In this document: piece by piece, positions 21,991 through 30,221 of the stretch | How positions within the stretch are numbered: position 1 is the stretch's first letter | Layout of the letters: every line of letters starts with the position of its first letter | Source of the DNA: Quadrisphaera sp. | Lineage (GTDB): Bacteria; Actinomycetota; Actinomycetes; Actinomycetales; Quadrisphaeraceae | NCBI GenBank assembly: GCA_029258695.1 | Contig: JARIBR010000342.1 | Location: 1 to 31,841, forward strand | Length of the DNA: 31,841 nt | Reading direction: 5' to 3' | Made by a program: the position numbers and the translations under genes | Notes under the pieces: model-generated | Databases searched by the model: none | The model's input: only the letters and a program-made list of their open reading frames with translations | Told to the model about the DNA's origin: nothing

Positions 21991-24885
21991 TCAGCTGAGG
22001 GAGACGGCTGCTGCAGGGGCCGGCGGCGGCGGGCCACCCCGGGCGGGAGAACCGGGACCGGCCACGAACGTGAACGGGGCCCAGAAGTAGGGGTGCGGGT
22101 GCTCGGCGGCCGCGGTCAGCTGGGCCGAGCGCAGCGCCGACGCCGGTGGGTGCCCGGCCACGACGAGGCGCGTGTAGTGGGTCATGAGCTCGGCGGTCAC
22201 CTCGTCGTGGACGAGCCACTGGCTGACGACCACCCCCGACGCCCCCGCGGCGAGGAACGCCCAGGCGAGCCCGACCGGCTCGGAGCCGTCGCTGCCCGCG
22301 CGGCCGGACTCGCACGCGGAGAGGGTCACGAGGGCGCCCCCGAGCTCGAGGGAGAGCACGTCGGCCGCCGTCAGCCACCCGTCGCCGAGGCGCAGCGCGG
22401 AGAACAGGGGGTTCTGGGCGCGGTGCAGGCCGTGGCAGGCGATGTGCAGCAGCCCCGGGCCGGGCACCCGCGCCGCGAGCGCCGCCCGGGTGGCGTCGGC
22501 TCCGAGGAGGACGCTGGCCGCGGGCAGCAGCTCGGCGAGCGCGGCCGCCTCACGGCCCACCGCCGGGAGGCTCTCGTCGGCGACGGCCAGCACCAGGGCG
22601 GTCTGCGCGGGATCGAGGGGGCGGCTGCGCGGCACCTGCCCGCCGGAGGCGGTCGGGCCCTCGCTGAGGAGCCACTGCTCGAGGCGGTGCTCACGCCCGT
22701 CGTGCAGGGCGTGGAAGGGGATCTGCTGCAGGCGGCCGTGCGGGACCACGAGCAGGTCGGAGCCTTCCGTCCCGGCGAGCAGCGGTTCCAGCGGGCGCAT
22801 CACGAGGCGGTCGATCGCCCCCAGGACGTCGAGCGTGGTGTCGAGCAGGGCGCCCTCGTGACGACGGACGAAGCCCGGGCCGAGGGAGAAGCGTGACCAC
22901 TGGTCGGACAGCGCGGCCAGCTCGGCGTCGAGCCGGGGCACCACCCCGGCCAGGCGCCGGGCCTCGACGTGGCCGTCGCGGGTGACGAAGGCCACGAGGT
23001 CGCGGCCGAGCAGGTGGTAGGTCACCGTCGCCCCCCGTCGTCGCCGCGGGTGGTCCTCCTGCACCGGGGAACCGGCGGTCCACCGATCGCCGATCGCGAG
23101 GCTGGGACTGGGCAGGGCGCCGGGAGCAGCGGCGAGCTCGGAGCGCAGCCCGGCGGCGGTGAGGGCGCGCTCCAGGGTGTCGGCGCGCCCGCGCAGCTGG
23201 GTGCGCTCGGAGGCGAGCCGTGCGGTGAGCAGCCGGGAGTAGACCGCGGTCAGCTCCGAGCGCAGGGCCTCGCGCTCGCGGGAGCCGGCGTCCTGGGGGC
23301 CGTACCGGGGAGCCACGCCGACGGTCCCCGTCACCAGCTCGACGAGCGTGCGGGCCCTGGCCCGCTCGCTGGTGTCCCGGGCGGCCTCGACGTCGCCCGG
23401 GCCGCCGCGCTCGAGCAGCAGGTCCACGAGCTCGTCGTGAGGGTCGAGGCGGCCGGCGCGGAAAGCGGTGCGCAGCTCGTGGCCCGGCAGCCTGCCGCCG
23501 CGCTGCTCGACCTCGTGAGCAGCCTCGCGCAGCAGTCCCTCCGCCTCCACCGAGCGTCCCTGGCGGCGCCGCAGGCGGGCCAGCTGGAGGCGGTGCCAGG
23601 ACCGTGCGTGCGGTGAGCACGTGTGCTCGACGAGATCCTCGACCGCGCCCAGGTGGGCGGCTGCCGACGCGTCGTCGCCGACGTCCGCGGCCAGACCGGC
23701 CAGCAGCAGGCGGGCGAGCGCGAGGGGGGTGAGCCAACCTCCGGCCTCCGCGAGGTCGGCGGCCTGCTGGGCGAGGCGGCGGGCGTGCTCGGGACGGCCG
23801 GCGGCGTCCGCCACGGCGGACTCGGCGAGGCGCACCTGGGCCACGTCGGCGGCGGCGCCGACCTTCTCGTAGAGCTCCGCAGCGGCCTGGAGCCCTGCGA
23901 CCGCGGGCTCGTGATGGCCGAGCGACGCGGCCGCCAGGGCGAGGATGAGGCGCGCGTCCGCGGTGTCGTGGTCCATCGCGGTCGTCGTCGTGGTCTCGAG
24001 CGCGGCGCACGCCTGGGTCTGCGCCTCGATGACCAGACCCGCCTCGAGGTAGACGCCGGCGGTGATGACTCGCACCCTCGCCCCTTCGGTAGCGACGCCG
24101 AGGCTCTCCAGGCCTTCACGAGCGCGTTCGAGGAATCGCAGCGCGCTCACGAGGTCTCCCATCTGGCGGTGGGCCATGGCGAGATGCCCCTGAGCCGTCG
24201 CCCGCCACAGCGCGTCGCCGGCGTCGGCGAACCCCTGCTCGGCTCCCCCCAGGACGGCCAACGCCTCGTGCGCGCGGCCGAGGGCGAGGAGCGCCAGCCC
24301 CCGGTTCGCGGCCGCCCGCAGGCCCGTCTCCGCCAGGCCCTGCTCCTCGAACGCCTCCTGCGACCGTCGGTGGGAGGCGAGGGCCCGCTCGTGCTCCCCG
24401 AGGAACCCCAGCGCCACGCCCACGTTGTCCAGCGCCGCCGCACGCACCCAGGCCACGCCCTCGGCGTCGCCGTCGGAGGGGAGGCCGGCGCCGGGGGGTG
24501 AGAGCTCGTCGAGCTGGAGCAGCAGCGCCTCGCCGACGTCGAGCGCCTCGCGGTGGCGCCCCAGGTCGTCGAGCACGTGCATCCGGCCCAGGTCGGTGCG
24601 CAGCGCCTGCAGCAGCTCGCCGGCCTCCCACCACAGCGCCCGCGCCGCCCCGACCAGCGTCATCGACGCCTCGAGCTCGCCCCGCTCGGCGAGCACCCGG
24701 GCGCGCAGGTAGCGGGCCCTGGCCGACAGCGACCCGAACCCGGACTCGTCGGCGGCCTCGGCGGCGGCGACGGCGAGGGACTCCGCCGTGAAGGGGCTCT
24801 CGTGCACGAGCTCGTCGGCGCAGTCGAGCAGCGCGAGGACCCCGCCCTCGTCGGAGCCGCCCGGCGCGGCGTCGTCCACCCTCAC
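21991..24885 (-). CDS. TPR-CHAT protease (caspase-like, separase-related)
   Basis: 964 residues from GTG 24885. Residues ~35-480 are a run of helical TPR-like pairs (AALDNVGVALGFLGEHERAL, GHLAMAHRQMGDLVSALRF, RRQGRSVEAEGLLREAA). A linker with a predicted coiled segment (~500-590) leads to the CHAT domain (~615-945). The Cys/His dyad is intact: His818 in HIACHGLH and Cys858 in TLSACESG. The family ending PHPYFWAPFTFVAG is present. CHAT proteases cleave specific protein partners when their sensor region is engaged; here the sensor would be the TPR array. There is no signal peptide, so it is cytoplasmic. The start overlaps the stop of the upstream gene (GTGA), implying translational coupling to the sigma factor and the small protein. 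This gene is the core of the suggested signalling module. Confidence 0.92.
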   Translation of the reverse strand: MRVDDAAPGGSDEGGVLALLDCADELVHESPFTAESLAVAAAEAADESGFGSLSARARYLRARVLAERGELEASMTLVGAARALWWEAGELLQALRTDLGRMHVLDDLGRHREALDVGEALLLQLDELSPPGAGLPSDGDAEGVAWVRAAALDNVGVALGFLGEHERALASHRRSQEAFEEQGLAETGLRAAANRGLALLALGRAHEALAVLGGAEQGFADAGDALWRATAQGHLAMAHRQMGDLVSALRFLERAREGLESLGVATEGARVRVITAGVYLEAGLVIEAQTQACAALETTTTTAMDHDTADARLILALAAASLGHHEPAVAGLQAAAELYEKVGAAADVAQVRLAESAVADAAGRPEHARRLAQQAADLAEAGGWLTPLALARLLLAGLAADVGDDASAAAHLGAVEDLVEHTCSPHARSWHRLQLARLRRRQGRSVEAEGLLREAAHEVEQRGGRLPGHELRTAFRAGRLDPHDELVDLLLERGGPGDVEAARDTSERARARTLVELVTGTVGVAPRYGPQDAGSREREALRSELTAVYSRLLTARLASERTQLRGRADTLERALTAAGLRSELAAAPGALPSPSLAIGDRWTAGSPVQEDHPRRRRGATVTYHLLGRDLVAFVTRDGHVEARRLAGVVPRLDAELAALSDQWSRFSLGPGFVRRHEGALLDTTLDVLGAIDRLVMRPLEPLLAGTEGSDLLVVPHGRLQQIPFHALHDGREHRLEQWLLSEGPTASGGQVPRSRPLDPAQTALVLAVADESLPAVGREAAALAELLPAASVLLGADATRAALAARVPGPGLLHIACHGLHRAQNPLFSALRLGDGWLTAADVLSLELGGALVTLSACESGRAGSDGSEPVGLAWAFLAAGASGVVVSQWLVHDEVTAELMTHYTRLVVAGHPPASALRSAQLTAAAEHPHPYFWAPFTFVAGPGSPARGGPPPPAPAAAVSLS

Positions 24886-25550
24886 CGCGGGCCCCGCAGG
24901 TCGAGGTCGCCCGTGAGGACGCTCTGGCCGCTGACGAGCCGGAGCTCGTCCACGTCGTCGGGGACGTCGGACAGCGTGAAGCGACCCAGCGCGTCGCTCG
25001 GCGCAGCGCTACGCACCCCGCTGGGGCCGTTGACCTCGGCCACGGCGCCGGCCGCCGTCCCCGGCGAGGAGCGCAGCACCTGTCCGCGGACCGTCACCGA
25101 CCGGTGCCCGGCACGCTGCACGTCGAGGACCACGTCCGCGTCGTCGCTGGTGTACGCCAGGTGCACCGTCGCCTCGTCGGCGTCGACGGACCGCTCGCCG
25201 GCCAGCGCGAGGTCCTGGCGGGAGTCGAAGACCAGCCGTGCGTGCAGGTGCAGCGGGCCGGAGCGCGCCCGCTGCGCCGCCCACCGCACGAAGACCGCCT
25301 CCAGCCGGGGCCGCAGGTCGGCCGGGGGCTGGTCCGCCCGCGCCTGTGCGGCGACGTCCCGGAACCCCGAGAACCACGCGAGCAGGCCGGCCACCCGCTG
25401 GTCACCTCGGTCGAGCGCGCCCTCGACCGCTGCCGTGGCGGCGGCGTCCGCGCGCCCTTCCGCCCAGTCGAGCACGGCCTCCACGTCGGGGTCGGTCAGG
25501 TCGGCGCCGTCAGCGTCGGGGCCGGCCTCGGGCTCGGGCCGGTCGGTCAT
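24882..25550 (-). CDS. Small two-part protein between sigma factor and TPR-CHAT protease (possible anti-sigma or protease target)
   Basis: 222 residues from ATG 25550, overlapping the sigma factor stop as ATGA. The acidic N-terminus (PEPEAGPDADGADLTDPD) leads into a helical stretch, ~20-95 (VEAVLDWAEG, QRVAGLLAWFSGFRDVAAQ, LRPRLEAVFVRWAAQ). The C-terminal part, ~100-222, is beta-rich. Its end (~150-210: SVTVRGQVL, DALGRFTLSDVP, ELRLVSG) resembles carboxypeptidase-regulatory-like Ig folds. There are no cysteines, so it is not a zinc-finger anti-sigma factor, and no membrane segment. Its place between a sigma gene and a protease gene suggests it holds the sigma factor or is cut by the CHAT protease. 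That is inference; I do not recognise a named family for the whole protein. Confidence 0.75.
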   Translation of the reverse strand: MTDRPEPEAGPDADGADLTDPDVEAVLDWAEGRADAAATAAVEGALDRGDQRVAGLLAWFSGFRDVAAQARADQPPADLRPRLEAVFVRWAAQRARSGPLHLHARLVFDSRQDLALAGERSVDADEATVHLAYTSDDADVVLDVQRAGHRSVTVRGQVLRSSPGTAAGAVAEVNGPSGVRSAAPSDALGRFTLSDVPDDVDELRLVSGQSVLTGDLDLRGPR

Positions 25551-26266
25551 GCGACGTCGTCCATCGACTCCACCATCACCTGGCGCAGGCGTCGCAGGCA
25601 ACGGGCGCGCGCGGGACCGATGGTCCCCACGGCCACGCCGGTGCGCGCGGCCACCTCGGCGTAGGTGGGCTCCGCCGGGTCCAGGTAGAGCGCCACCAGC
25701 AGCTCGCGGCAGGGACCGCCCAGCCGGGAGAGGGCCTCGTGCACCAGCTCCGCCCGCTCGACGTCCTCCAGGGGGTCCACCGCGCCTGCGTCCGGCATCT
25801 CCAGCAGACCGGTGCGCTCACGCTCGCGCTCGGCGCCGCGCCGGTGGCGCCAGGCGGTGCGGCGCGCGACGGTCATGAGCCACGAGGCCAGCCGCTCGGA
25901 GCGCACGACGTCGTCGATCGACTCCAGCAGGGAGGTGAAGGTCGCCTGGGTGACGTCGGCGGCGTCCTCACGGTCCAGGCCGTTGCGCAGCGCGACGCTG
26001 AAGACGAGCCGCTCGTAGCGGCGCACCAGGAGGGACCAGGCGCCGGCGTCCCCCCGGCGGCACCGCACGAGGAGCACGTGGTCCGGCGGCTCGGTCTCGT
26101 CCGCGCGCTCCGCATCCCCTGGCGTGGCCGGTGCCGGGGCCGGAGGCACCCCGCCCGGACGCGGCGCGCGGGGGTCGTCGACGTCGGTGGCCGCGCCCCC
26201 GCCGGCGCTCACCGGATCGACGACCGAGCCCTGGTCGTCCACGGCACCACACCCCACAAGGTTCAC
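25547..26266 (-). CDS. ECF sigma factor heading the TPR-CHAT operon
   Basis: 239 residues from GTG 26266. After a ~60-residue Pro/Ala/Asp-rich start, sigma region 2 spans ~63-145 (LLVRCRRGDAGAWSLLVRRY, DREDAADVTQATFTSLLE, LASWLMTVARRTAWRHRR). Sigma region 4 spans ~170-232 (LSRLGGPCRELLVALYLD, TYAEVAARTGVAVGTIGPAR). It should direct RNA polymerase to a small set of promoters, quite likely including its own. The N-terminal extension has no clear SD, so the true start could be one of several later in-frame GTG codons. It is the first gene of an overlapping sigma / small protein / TPR-CHAT / subtilase operon and is divergent from the second EPS run. Confidence 0.9.
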   Translation of the reverse strand: MNLVGCGAVDDQGSVVDPVSAGGGAATDVDDPRAPRPGGVPPAPAPATPGDAERADETEPPDHVLLVRCRRGDAGAWSLLVRRYERLVFSVALRNGLDREDAADVTQATFTSLLESIDDVVRSERLASWLMTVARRTAWRHRRGAERERERTGLLEMPDAGAVDPLEDVERAELVHEALSRLGGPCRELLVALYLDPAEPTYAEVAARTGVAVGTIGPARARCLRRLRQVMVESMDDVA

Positions 26267-26290
26267 GCGTCGTCACCGACATGACGACGC
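26267..26290. promoter_or_regulatory. Perfect 9-bp inverted repeat touching the sigma factor start
   Basis: GCGTCGTCA (26267-26275) and TGACGACGC (26282-26290) are perfect inverted copies with a 6-nt spacer (CCGACA). The repeat directly abuts the assigned GTG start at 26266. It could be an operator bound by a dimeric regulator, or an RNA hairpin masking the ribosome site of the sigma gene. Confidence 0.5.
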
Positions 26291-26308
26291 TCGTCGCCGG
26301 CATCGTTG

Positions 26309-26337
26309 CAGATAGTCACGGATGGGACAACCGTCAC
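26309..26337 (-). promoter_or_regulatory. Candidate promoter for the sigma/TPR-CHAT operon
   Basis: On the minus strand, GTGACG (26337-26332) and TATCTG (26314-26309) lie 17 nt apart, matching housekeeping -35/-10 consensus only partly (4/6 and 3/6). It falls in the less GC-rich part of the 159-nt divergent region, 43 nt upstream of the sigma start. An ECF-type promoter cannot be excluded. Confidence 0.22.
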
Positions 26338-26425
26338 ATCTCGGGCGCGAGCCAGCAGCAGGTGCATCACGAGGGCGACCAGACCGCACTAGTGGGGGGA
26401 CCACCTGAGGAGGATCCACCCCGCC

Positions 26426-27904
26426 ATGAGCCGTGCACCACGTCGGAACCCGGACGTCCCGCCCGCCGCGCCAGCACCAGCGCCGCTGCTGCTGGTGCTC
26501 CTCGACGCCTACGTCCTCGCTGCCCTGTCCGTGGTGGTGGTGACGGCCGGCCGGTGGCCTCTCCCGCTCGTGGCGGTGCTGCTCTCAGGGACGCTCGCCT
26601 ACCTCGTCGGCGCCCGGCTCTACGCCTCGCGCCTCACCCTCTCCGTCCTGGACGACCTCCCGAGCATGGTCCTGGCCGTCGCCCTGGGCACCGCGCTGGC
26701 CGCCGTCTCGCCGTGGGGCCCCCCGGGGTCCGGCGGCCTGTCCTACCTCGGGGCGGCGTCAGCGCTGCTCGGCGGGCTGGTGCTGAGCCGCACCCTGGGC
26801 TACGCCGGGGTGCACCGGGCGCGGCGCACCGGCCGCGCACGCCACCGCGCCGTGGTCGTCGGGTCGGGCTCGCTGGTGGAGCGCCTGGTGATGACCCTGC
26901 AGGACCACCCGGAGTGCGGCCTCGACGTCGTCGGCGTGCTGCGCCCCGGCGGGGACGGGGAGGTCATGGGCCACCGCCACCTCGGCGACCACCGCGACCT
27001 CCCGCAGGTGACCGCCGGCCTGCGCGCCAGCCAGGTCCTCGTGGCCTGGGAGGGCGAGGAGCCCGACGACCTCGCGCCGACCCTGCGCGCGTGCCAGCGC
27101 CGGGGGGTCACCGTCTTCACGGTGCCCGGCCTGCACGACCTCGCCACCGCGGGCAGCCGGTCCACCGACCAGGCCTGGGGCATCCCCCTGGCCCGCTGCA
27201 CCGGCCCGCGCATGCGCGGCGCCGCGCTCGCCACCAAGCGCGCCGTCGACGTCACCGTGGCCGCGGTGGCGCTGGCCGCCATCTGGCCGGTCCTCGCCGT
27301 CGTCGCCGCCGCGGTGCGCCTCGAGGGAGGACCGGGGGTGCTGTTCCGCCAGGAGCGCGTGGGTCAGGACGGCCGCCTGTTCACCATCTACAAGTTCCGC
27401 TCGCTGCGCCCGGTCGACGACACCGAGCAGGCCACCCACTGGTCGGTCGGCGGCGACTCCCGGCTCGGGCCCGTCGGCCGCTTCATCCGCAAGACCTCCC
27501 TCGACGAGCTGCCCCAGCTCTTCAACGTGCTCTCGGGGCAGATGAGCCTCGTGGGGCCCCGCCCGGAGCGTCCGTTCTTCGTCGAGGAGTTCTCCTCCAC
27601 CGTCCCGCGCTACGCCGAGCGTCACCGCGCCCCCGTGGGGCTCACCGGGTGGGCCCAGGTCAACGGGCTGCGCGGGGACACCTCCATCGTCGAGCGGGCC
27701 CGCTTCGACAACGACTACATCGACGGGTGGTCGCTGTGGCTGGACGTGAAGATCCTCCTGAGGACCACCACCCGCTTCGTCGGCGGCGACCCGAGCAAGC
27801 CCGTGCCGCCCTCGCAGGCGGTGCACACGGCGAGCACGGTCCGGGGCGCCGAGGCGAGCCAGCCGGACCAGAACCGCACCGACCTCGTCGGGGCCGACCG
27901 GTGA
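26426..27904 (+). CDS. Polyprenyl-phosphate sugar-1-phosphate transferase (WcaJ/WbaP/PssY-like), EPS initiation
   Basis: 492 residues from ATG 26426, with GAGGAGG 12 nt upstream. Four N-terminal hydrophobic helices (~20-130) are followed by a Rossmann-like CoA-binding-type region (~140-240, HRAVVVGSGSLVERLV). The catalytic bacterial sugar-transferase domain (~268-460) follows: TKRAVDVTVAAVAL as its membrane-inserting helix, FRQERVGQDGRLFTIYKFRS, DELPQLFNVLSGQMSLVGPRPE, and VGLTGWAQVNGLRG. It transfers sugar-1-phosphate from a nucleotide sugar to undecaprenyl phosphate, the first committed step of EPS repeat-unit assembly. It is the first gene of the second EPS run, overlaps the next gene (GTGA), and is divergent from the sigma/TPR-CHAT operon. 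Confidence 0.93.
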   Translation: MSRAPRRNPDVPPAAPAPAPLLLVLLDAYVLAALSVVVVTAGRWPLPLVAVLLSGTLAYLVGARLYASRLTLSVLDDLPSMVLAVALGTALAAVSPWGPPGSGGLSYLGAASALLGGLVLSRTLGYAGVHRARRTGRARHRAVVVGSGSLVERLVMTLQDHPECGLDVVGVLRPGGDGEVMGHRHLGDHRDLPQVTAGLRASQVLVAWEGEEPDDLAPTLRACQRRGVTVFTVPGLHDLATAGSRSTDQAWGIPLARCTGPRMRGAALATKRAVDVTVAAVALAAIWPVLAVVAAAVRLEGGPGVLFRQERVGQDGRLFTIYKFRSLRPVDDTEQATHWSVGGDSRLGPVGRFIRKTSLDELPQLFNVLSGQMSLVGPRPERPFFVEEFSSTVPRYAERHRAPVGLTGWAQVNGLRGDTSIVERARFDNDYIDGWSLWLDVKILLRTTTRFVGGDPSKPVPPSQAVHTASTVRGAEASQPDQNRTDLVGADR

Positions 27905-29076
27905 GCGGGCTCGCGGTCCTCCACGTGAGCCAGCCCGTCGACGGCGGCGTCGGGCGGTGCGTGGCCGACCTCGCCGCGCACCAGCACGCGGCCGGGGTCC
28001 CCGTCGCCGTGGCCGCGCCGCCCACCGGGCAGCTCGCCGACGACCTCGCCGCAGCGGGGGTGAGGCACCTGCCCTGGGACGCCGGCAGGTCCCTCGGCGC
28101 CCACGTCCCCGGCGAGACCGCCGCCCTGGCGGCCCTGCTGCGCCGCCACCGCCCCGCCCTGGTGCACCTGCACGCCTCGAAGGCCGCGCTCGCCGGGCGC
28201 CTCGCCGTCCGTGGCCGGCGCCCCACCGTCGTCCAGCCCCACGCCTGGTCCTTCGAGGCCGTCGAGGGCCTGACCCGCCGCGCTGCGGCCGCGTGGGAGC
28301 GGTTCGCCTCCCGCTGGACCACGACGCTCGTCTGCGTCAGCCCCGAGGAGGCCGCCACCGGCCGCCGGGCCGGGGTGGGAGCCCCCGTCGTCGTGGTGCC
28401 CAACGGCGTGGACGGTGAGCGCTTCCCCGTCGCCGACGCGTGGGAGCGCGAACGCGCGCGAGCCGCCCTCGCCGTGCCGCACGACGCGGCGCTCGCGGTC
28501 TGCGTCGGGCGCCTGTGCCGTCAGAAGGCGCAGGACGTGCTGCTCGCGGCCTGGCCGTTGGTGCGCGCCGCCGTGCCGCACGCCGAGCTCGTGCTCGTCG
28601 GTGACGGCCCCGACCGCGACGCGGTGCGAGCGCTCGCGGCGGCGCTGGAGGGGGTGCGCCTGGTCGGCGCCGGTGCCGCGGCGCCCTGGTACGCCGCGTC
28701 CGACTTCGTGGTCCTGCCCTCGCGCTGGGAGGGCATGGCGCTGGTGCCCCTGGAGGCGGCGGCCACGGGCCGCAGCGTCGTGACCACCGACGTCGCCGGC
28801 GCGCGCGAGGTGGTGCGCCCGAGCAACGGCGAGGTCGTCGACGTCGGAGACGTGGGGGCGCTGGCGTCCGCGATCGTCGCGCGCCTGAGCGGCGTGGGGC
28901 TCGCCGACCGCGAGGGAGCCGCCGGGGCGTGCCACGTCCGGCGCCACCACCGGCTCGCCGACCAGCTGGACGCCCTGACGGCCGTGGACCGCCGGCTGCT
29001 GGACGAGGCCGCGGACGACCCCCGGGCCGCTCGCGCACCCACCGCTGCGCGGTCCGCCGACGAGGCCAGCCCGTGA
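27901..29076 (+). CDS. GT4-family glycosyltransferase
   Basis: 391 residues from GTG 27901, overlapping the previous stop. It has a GT-B fold: an N-terminal Gly-rich loop (VSQPVDGGVGRCVADLA), VVPNGVDGERFP at the domain junction, VGRLCRQKAQDVLLAAW, and LVGDGPDRDAVRALA. The donor-site E-x7-E is present at about 277-285 (EGMALVPLE), followed by TTDVAGAREVV. It likely adds a sugar to the lipid-linked intermediate made by the upstream transferase. Donor and linkage are not readable. The C-terminal ~40 residues are Arg/Ala/Asp-rich and unstructured. Confidence 0.92.
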   Translation: MSGLAVLHVSQPVDGGVGRCVADLAAHQHAAGVPVAVAAPPTGQLADDLAAAGVRHLPWDAGRSLGAHVPGETAALAALLRRHRPALVHLHASKAALAGRLAVRGRRPTVVQPHAWSFEAVEGLTRRAAAAWERFASRWTTTLVCVSPEEAATGRRAGVGAPVVVVPNGVDGERFPVADAWERERARAALAVPHDAALAVCVGRLCRQKAQDVLLAAWPLVRAAVPHAELVLVGDGPDRDAVRALAAALEGVRLVGAGAAAPWYAASDFVVLPSRWEGMALVPLEAAATGRSVVTTDVAGAREVVRPSNGEVVDVGDVGALASAIVARLSGVGLADREGAAGACHVRRHHRLADQLDALTAVDRRLLDEAADDPRAARAPTAARSADEASP

Positions 29077-30221
29077 CCGCCGTCGCGACGCGCGCGAGCG
29101 ACGACCTCGTCCGCCTGCTCGAGCACGCCGGCGCCCCCGTCACCGCCCGCCCGCTGTGGTGGTCGGCCTGGTCGCGCGCCTGGGGCCTGCCCGAGGAGCT
29201 GGTGGAGCTGCGTGAGCCCGCCACCGGACCTCGCACCGGACCGGGCGAGCTGGTCGCGCTGGCCCCCCTGACCTCGCGCCGGCGCGCCGGCGGTACCGAG
29301 GTGACGGTCCTCGGCGACGACACCGCCGACCACGCCCGGCTGCCCGCGCGCGAGAGCTCTCACGCCCGCGCGCTCGCCGACCTCGTCGTCGAGCGCCTCA
29401 CGAGCCTGCCGGGCCGCTGGCACCTGCGCCTGCCGCACCTGCCGGCGGGCGACCCCGTGGCCCAGCGCCTCGCCGAGGTGCTGCCGGGCGCCGTCTGGCA
29501 CCTCGCCCCCGACCGCGCCTCCCCCTGGGTGCGCCTGCGCGCCGGCACCGAGGTCCGCGACTACCTGGGAGCGACCTCCCGCAAGTCCCGCGGGCGCCGC
29601 GACCGCCGGTGGGCGCGCGACGGCGGGCAGGTGCGCCACGTCAGCGACCCCGACGAGGTGGCCTCCCTGCTGCCCCGCCTCGAGCAGGTGCGCCGGGGCC
29701 GCGACCACGCCGCCGGACGGGTCAGCGACATCGACTCCCCGCAGGGCCGGGCCTTCTGGGCCTCGGTGATCCTCGACCACGCGGCCGCCGGGCAGGCCGA
29801 GGTGGCGCTGGCCGAGGTCGGCGGGGAGCTCGTGGCCTACGACGTGGTGCTGCTCGACACCGCGGCCCACCGCCTGTGGGACGGACGGATCGCCGCCGGC
29901 GCCGAGCAGCTCGGCGCCGGGCAGCTGCTGCAGGACGTCGCGCTCGAGCGGGCGCTCGCGAGCGGCGTCGGCGAGCTGGACCTGCTGCGCGGCGTCACGC
30001 CCGCCAAGATGCGCCTCGCCACCGACGTCCGTCCCTGCTCGGTCCTCGAGGCGTGGTCCACCCCGTGGGAGCGCACCGGGGAGCTCGCGCTGCGAGGAGC
30101 GGTGGGCTGGGCGCGCGCAGCGCGCGACGCCAGCGAACCGGGCCGCCGAGCGTGGCGGGCCGTGAAGGACGTCGCGGTCATCAAGGCCGCGCCGCAGGCC
30201 ACCGAGGGAAGGAACCCCTGA
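29073..30221 (+). CDS. CelD/BcsL-like GNAT acyltransferase (second copy)
   Basis: 382 residues from GTG 29073, in a GTGA overlap. The C-terminal half is typical of Acetyltransf_6: a basic helix (ATSRKSRGRRDRRWARDGG), LAEVGGELVAYDVVLLD, a long helix (GAGQLLQDVALERALA) and LDLLRGVTPAKMRLATDV. It shares layout, but little exact sequence, with the acyltransferase at 11136-12317, so the two may modify different positions. It probably acetylates or otherwise acylates a sugar of the repeat unit. The gene ends with a 1-nt overlap onto the hydrolase gene. Confidence 0.78.
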   Translation: MTAVATRASDDLVRLLEHAGAPVTARPLWWSAWSRAWGLPEELVELREPATGPRTGPGELVALAPLTSRRRAGGTEVTVLGDDTADHARLPARESSHARALADLVVERLTSLPGRWHLRLPHLPAGDPVAQRLAEVLPGAVWHLAPDRASPWVRLRAGTEVRDYLGATSRKSRGRRDRRWARDGGQVRHVSDPDEVASLLPRLEQVRRGRDHAAGRVSDIDSPQGRAFWASVILDHAAAGQAEVALAEVGGELVAYDVVLLDTAAHRLWDGRIAAGAEQLGAGQLLQDVALERALASGVGELDLLRGVTPAKMRLATDVRPCSVLEAWSTPWERTGELALRGAVGWARAARDASEPGRRAWRAVKDVAVIKAAPQATEGRNP

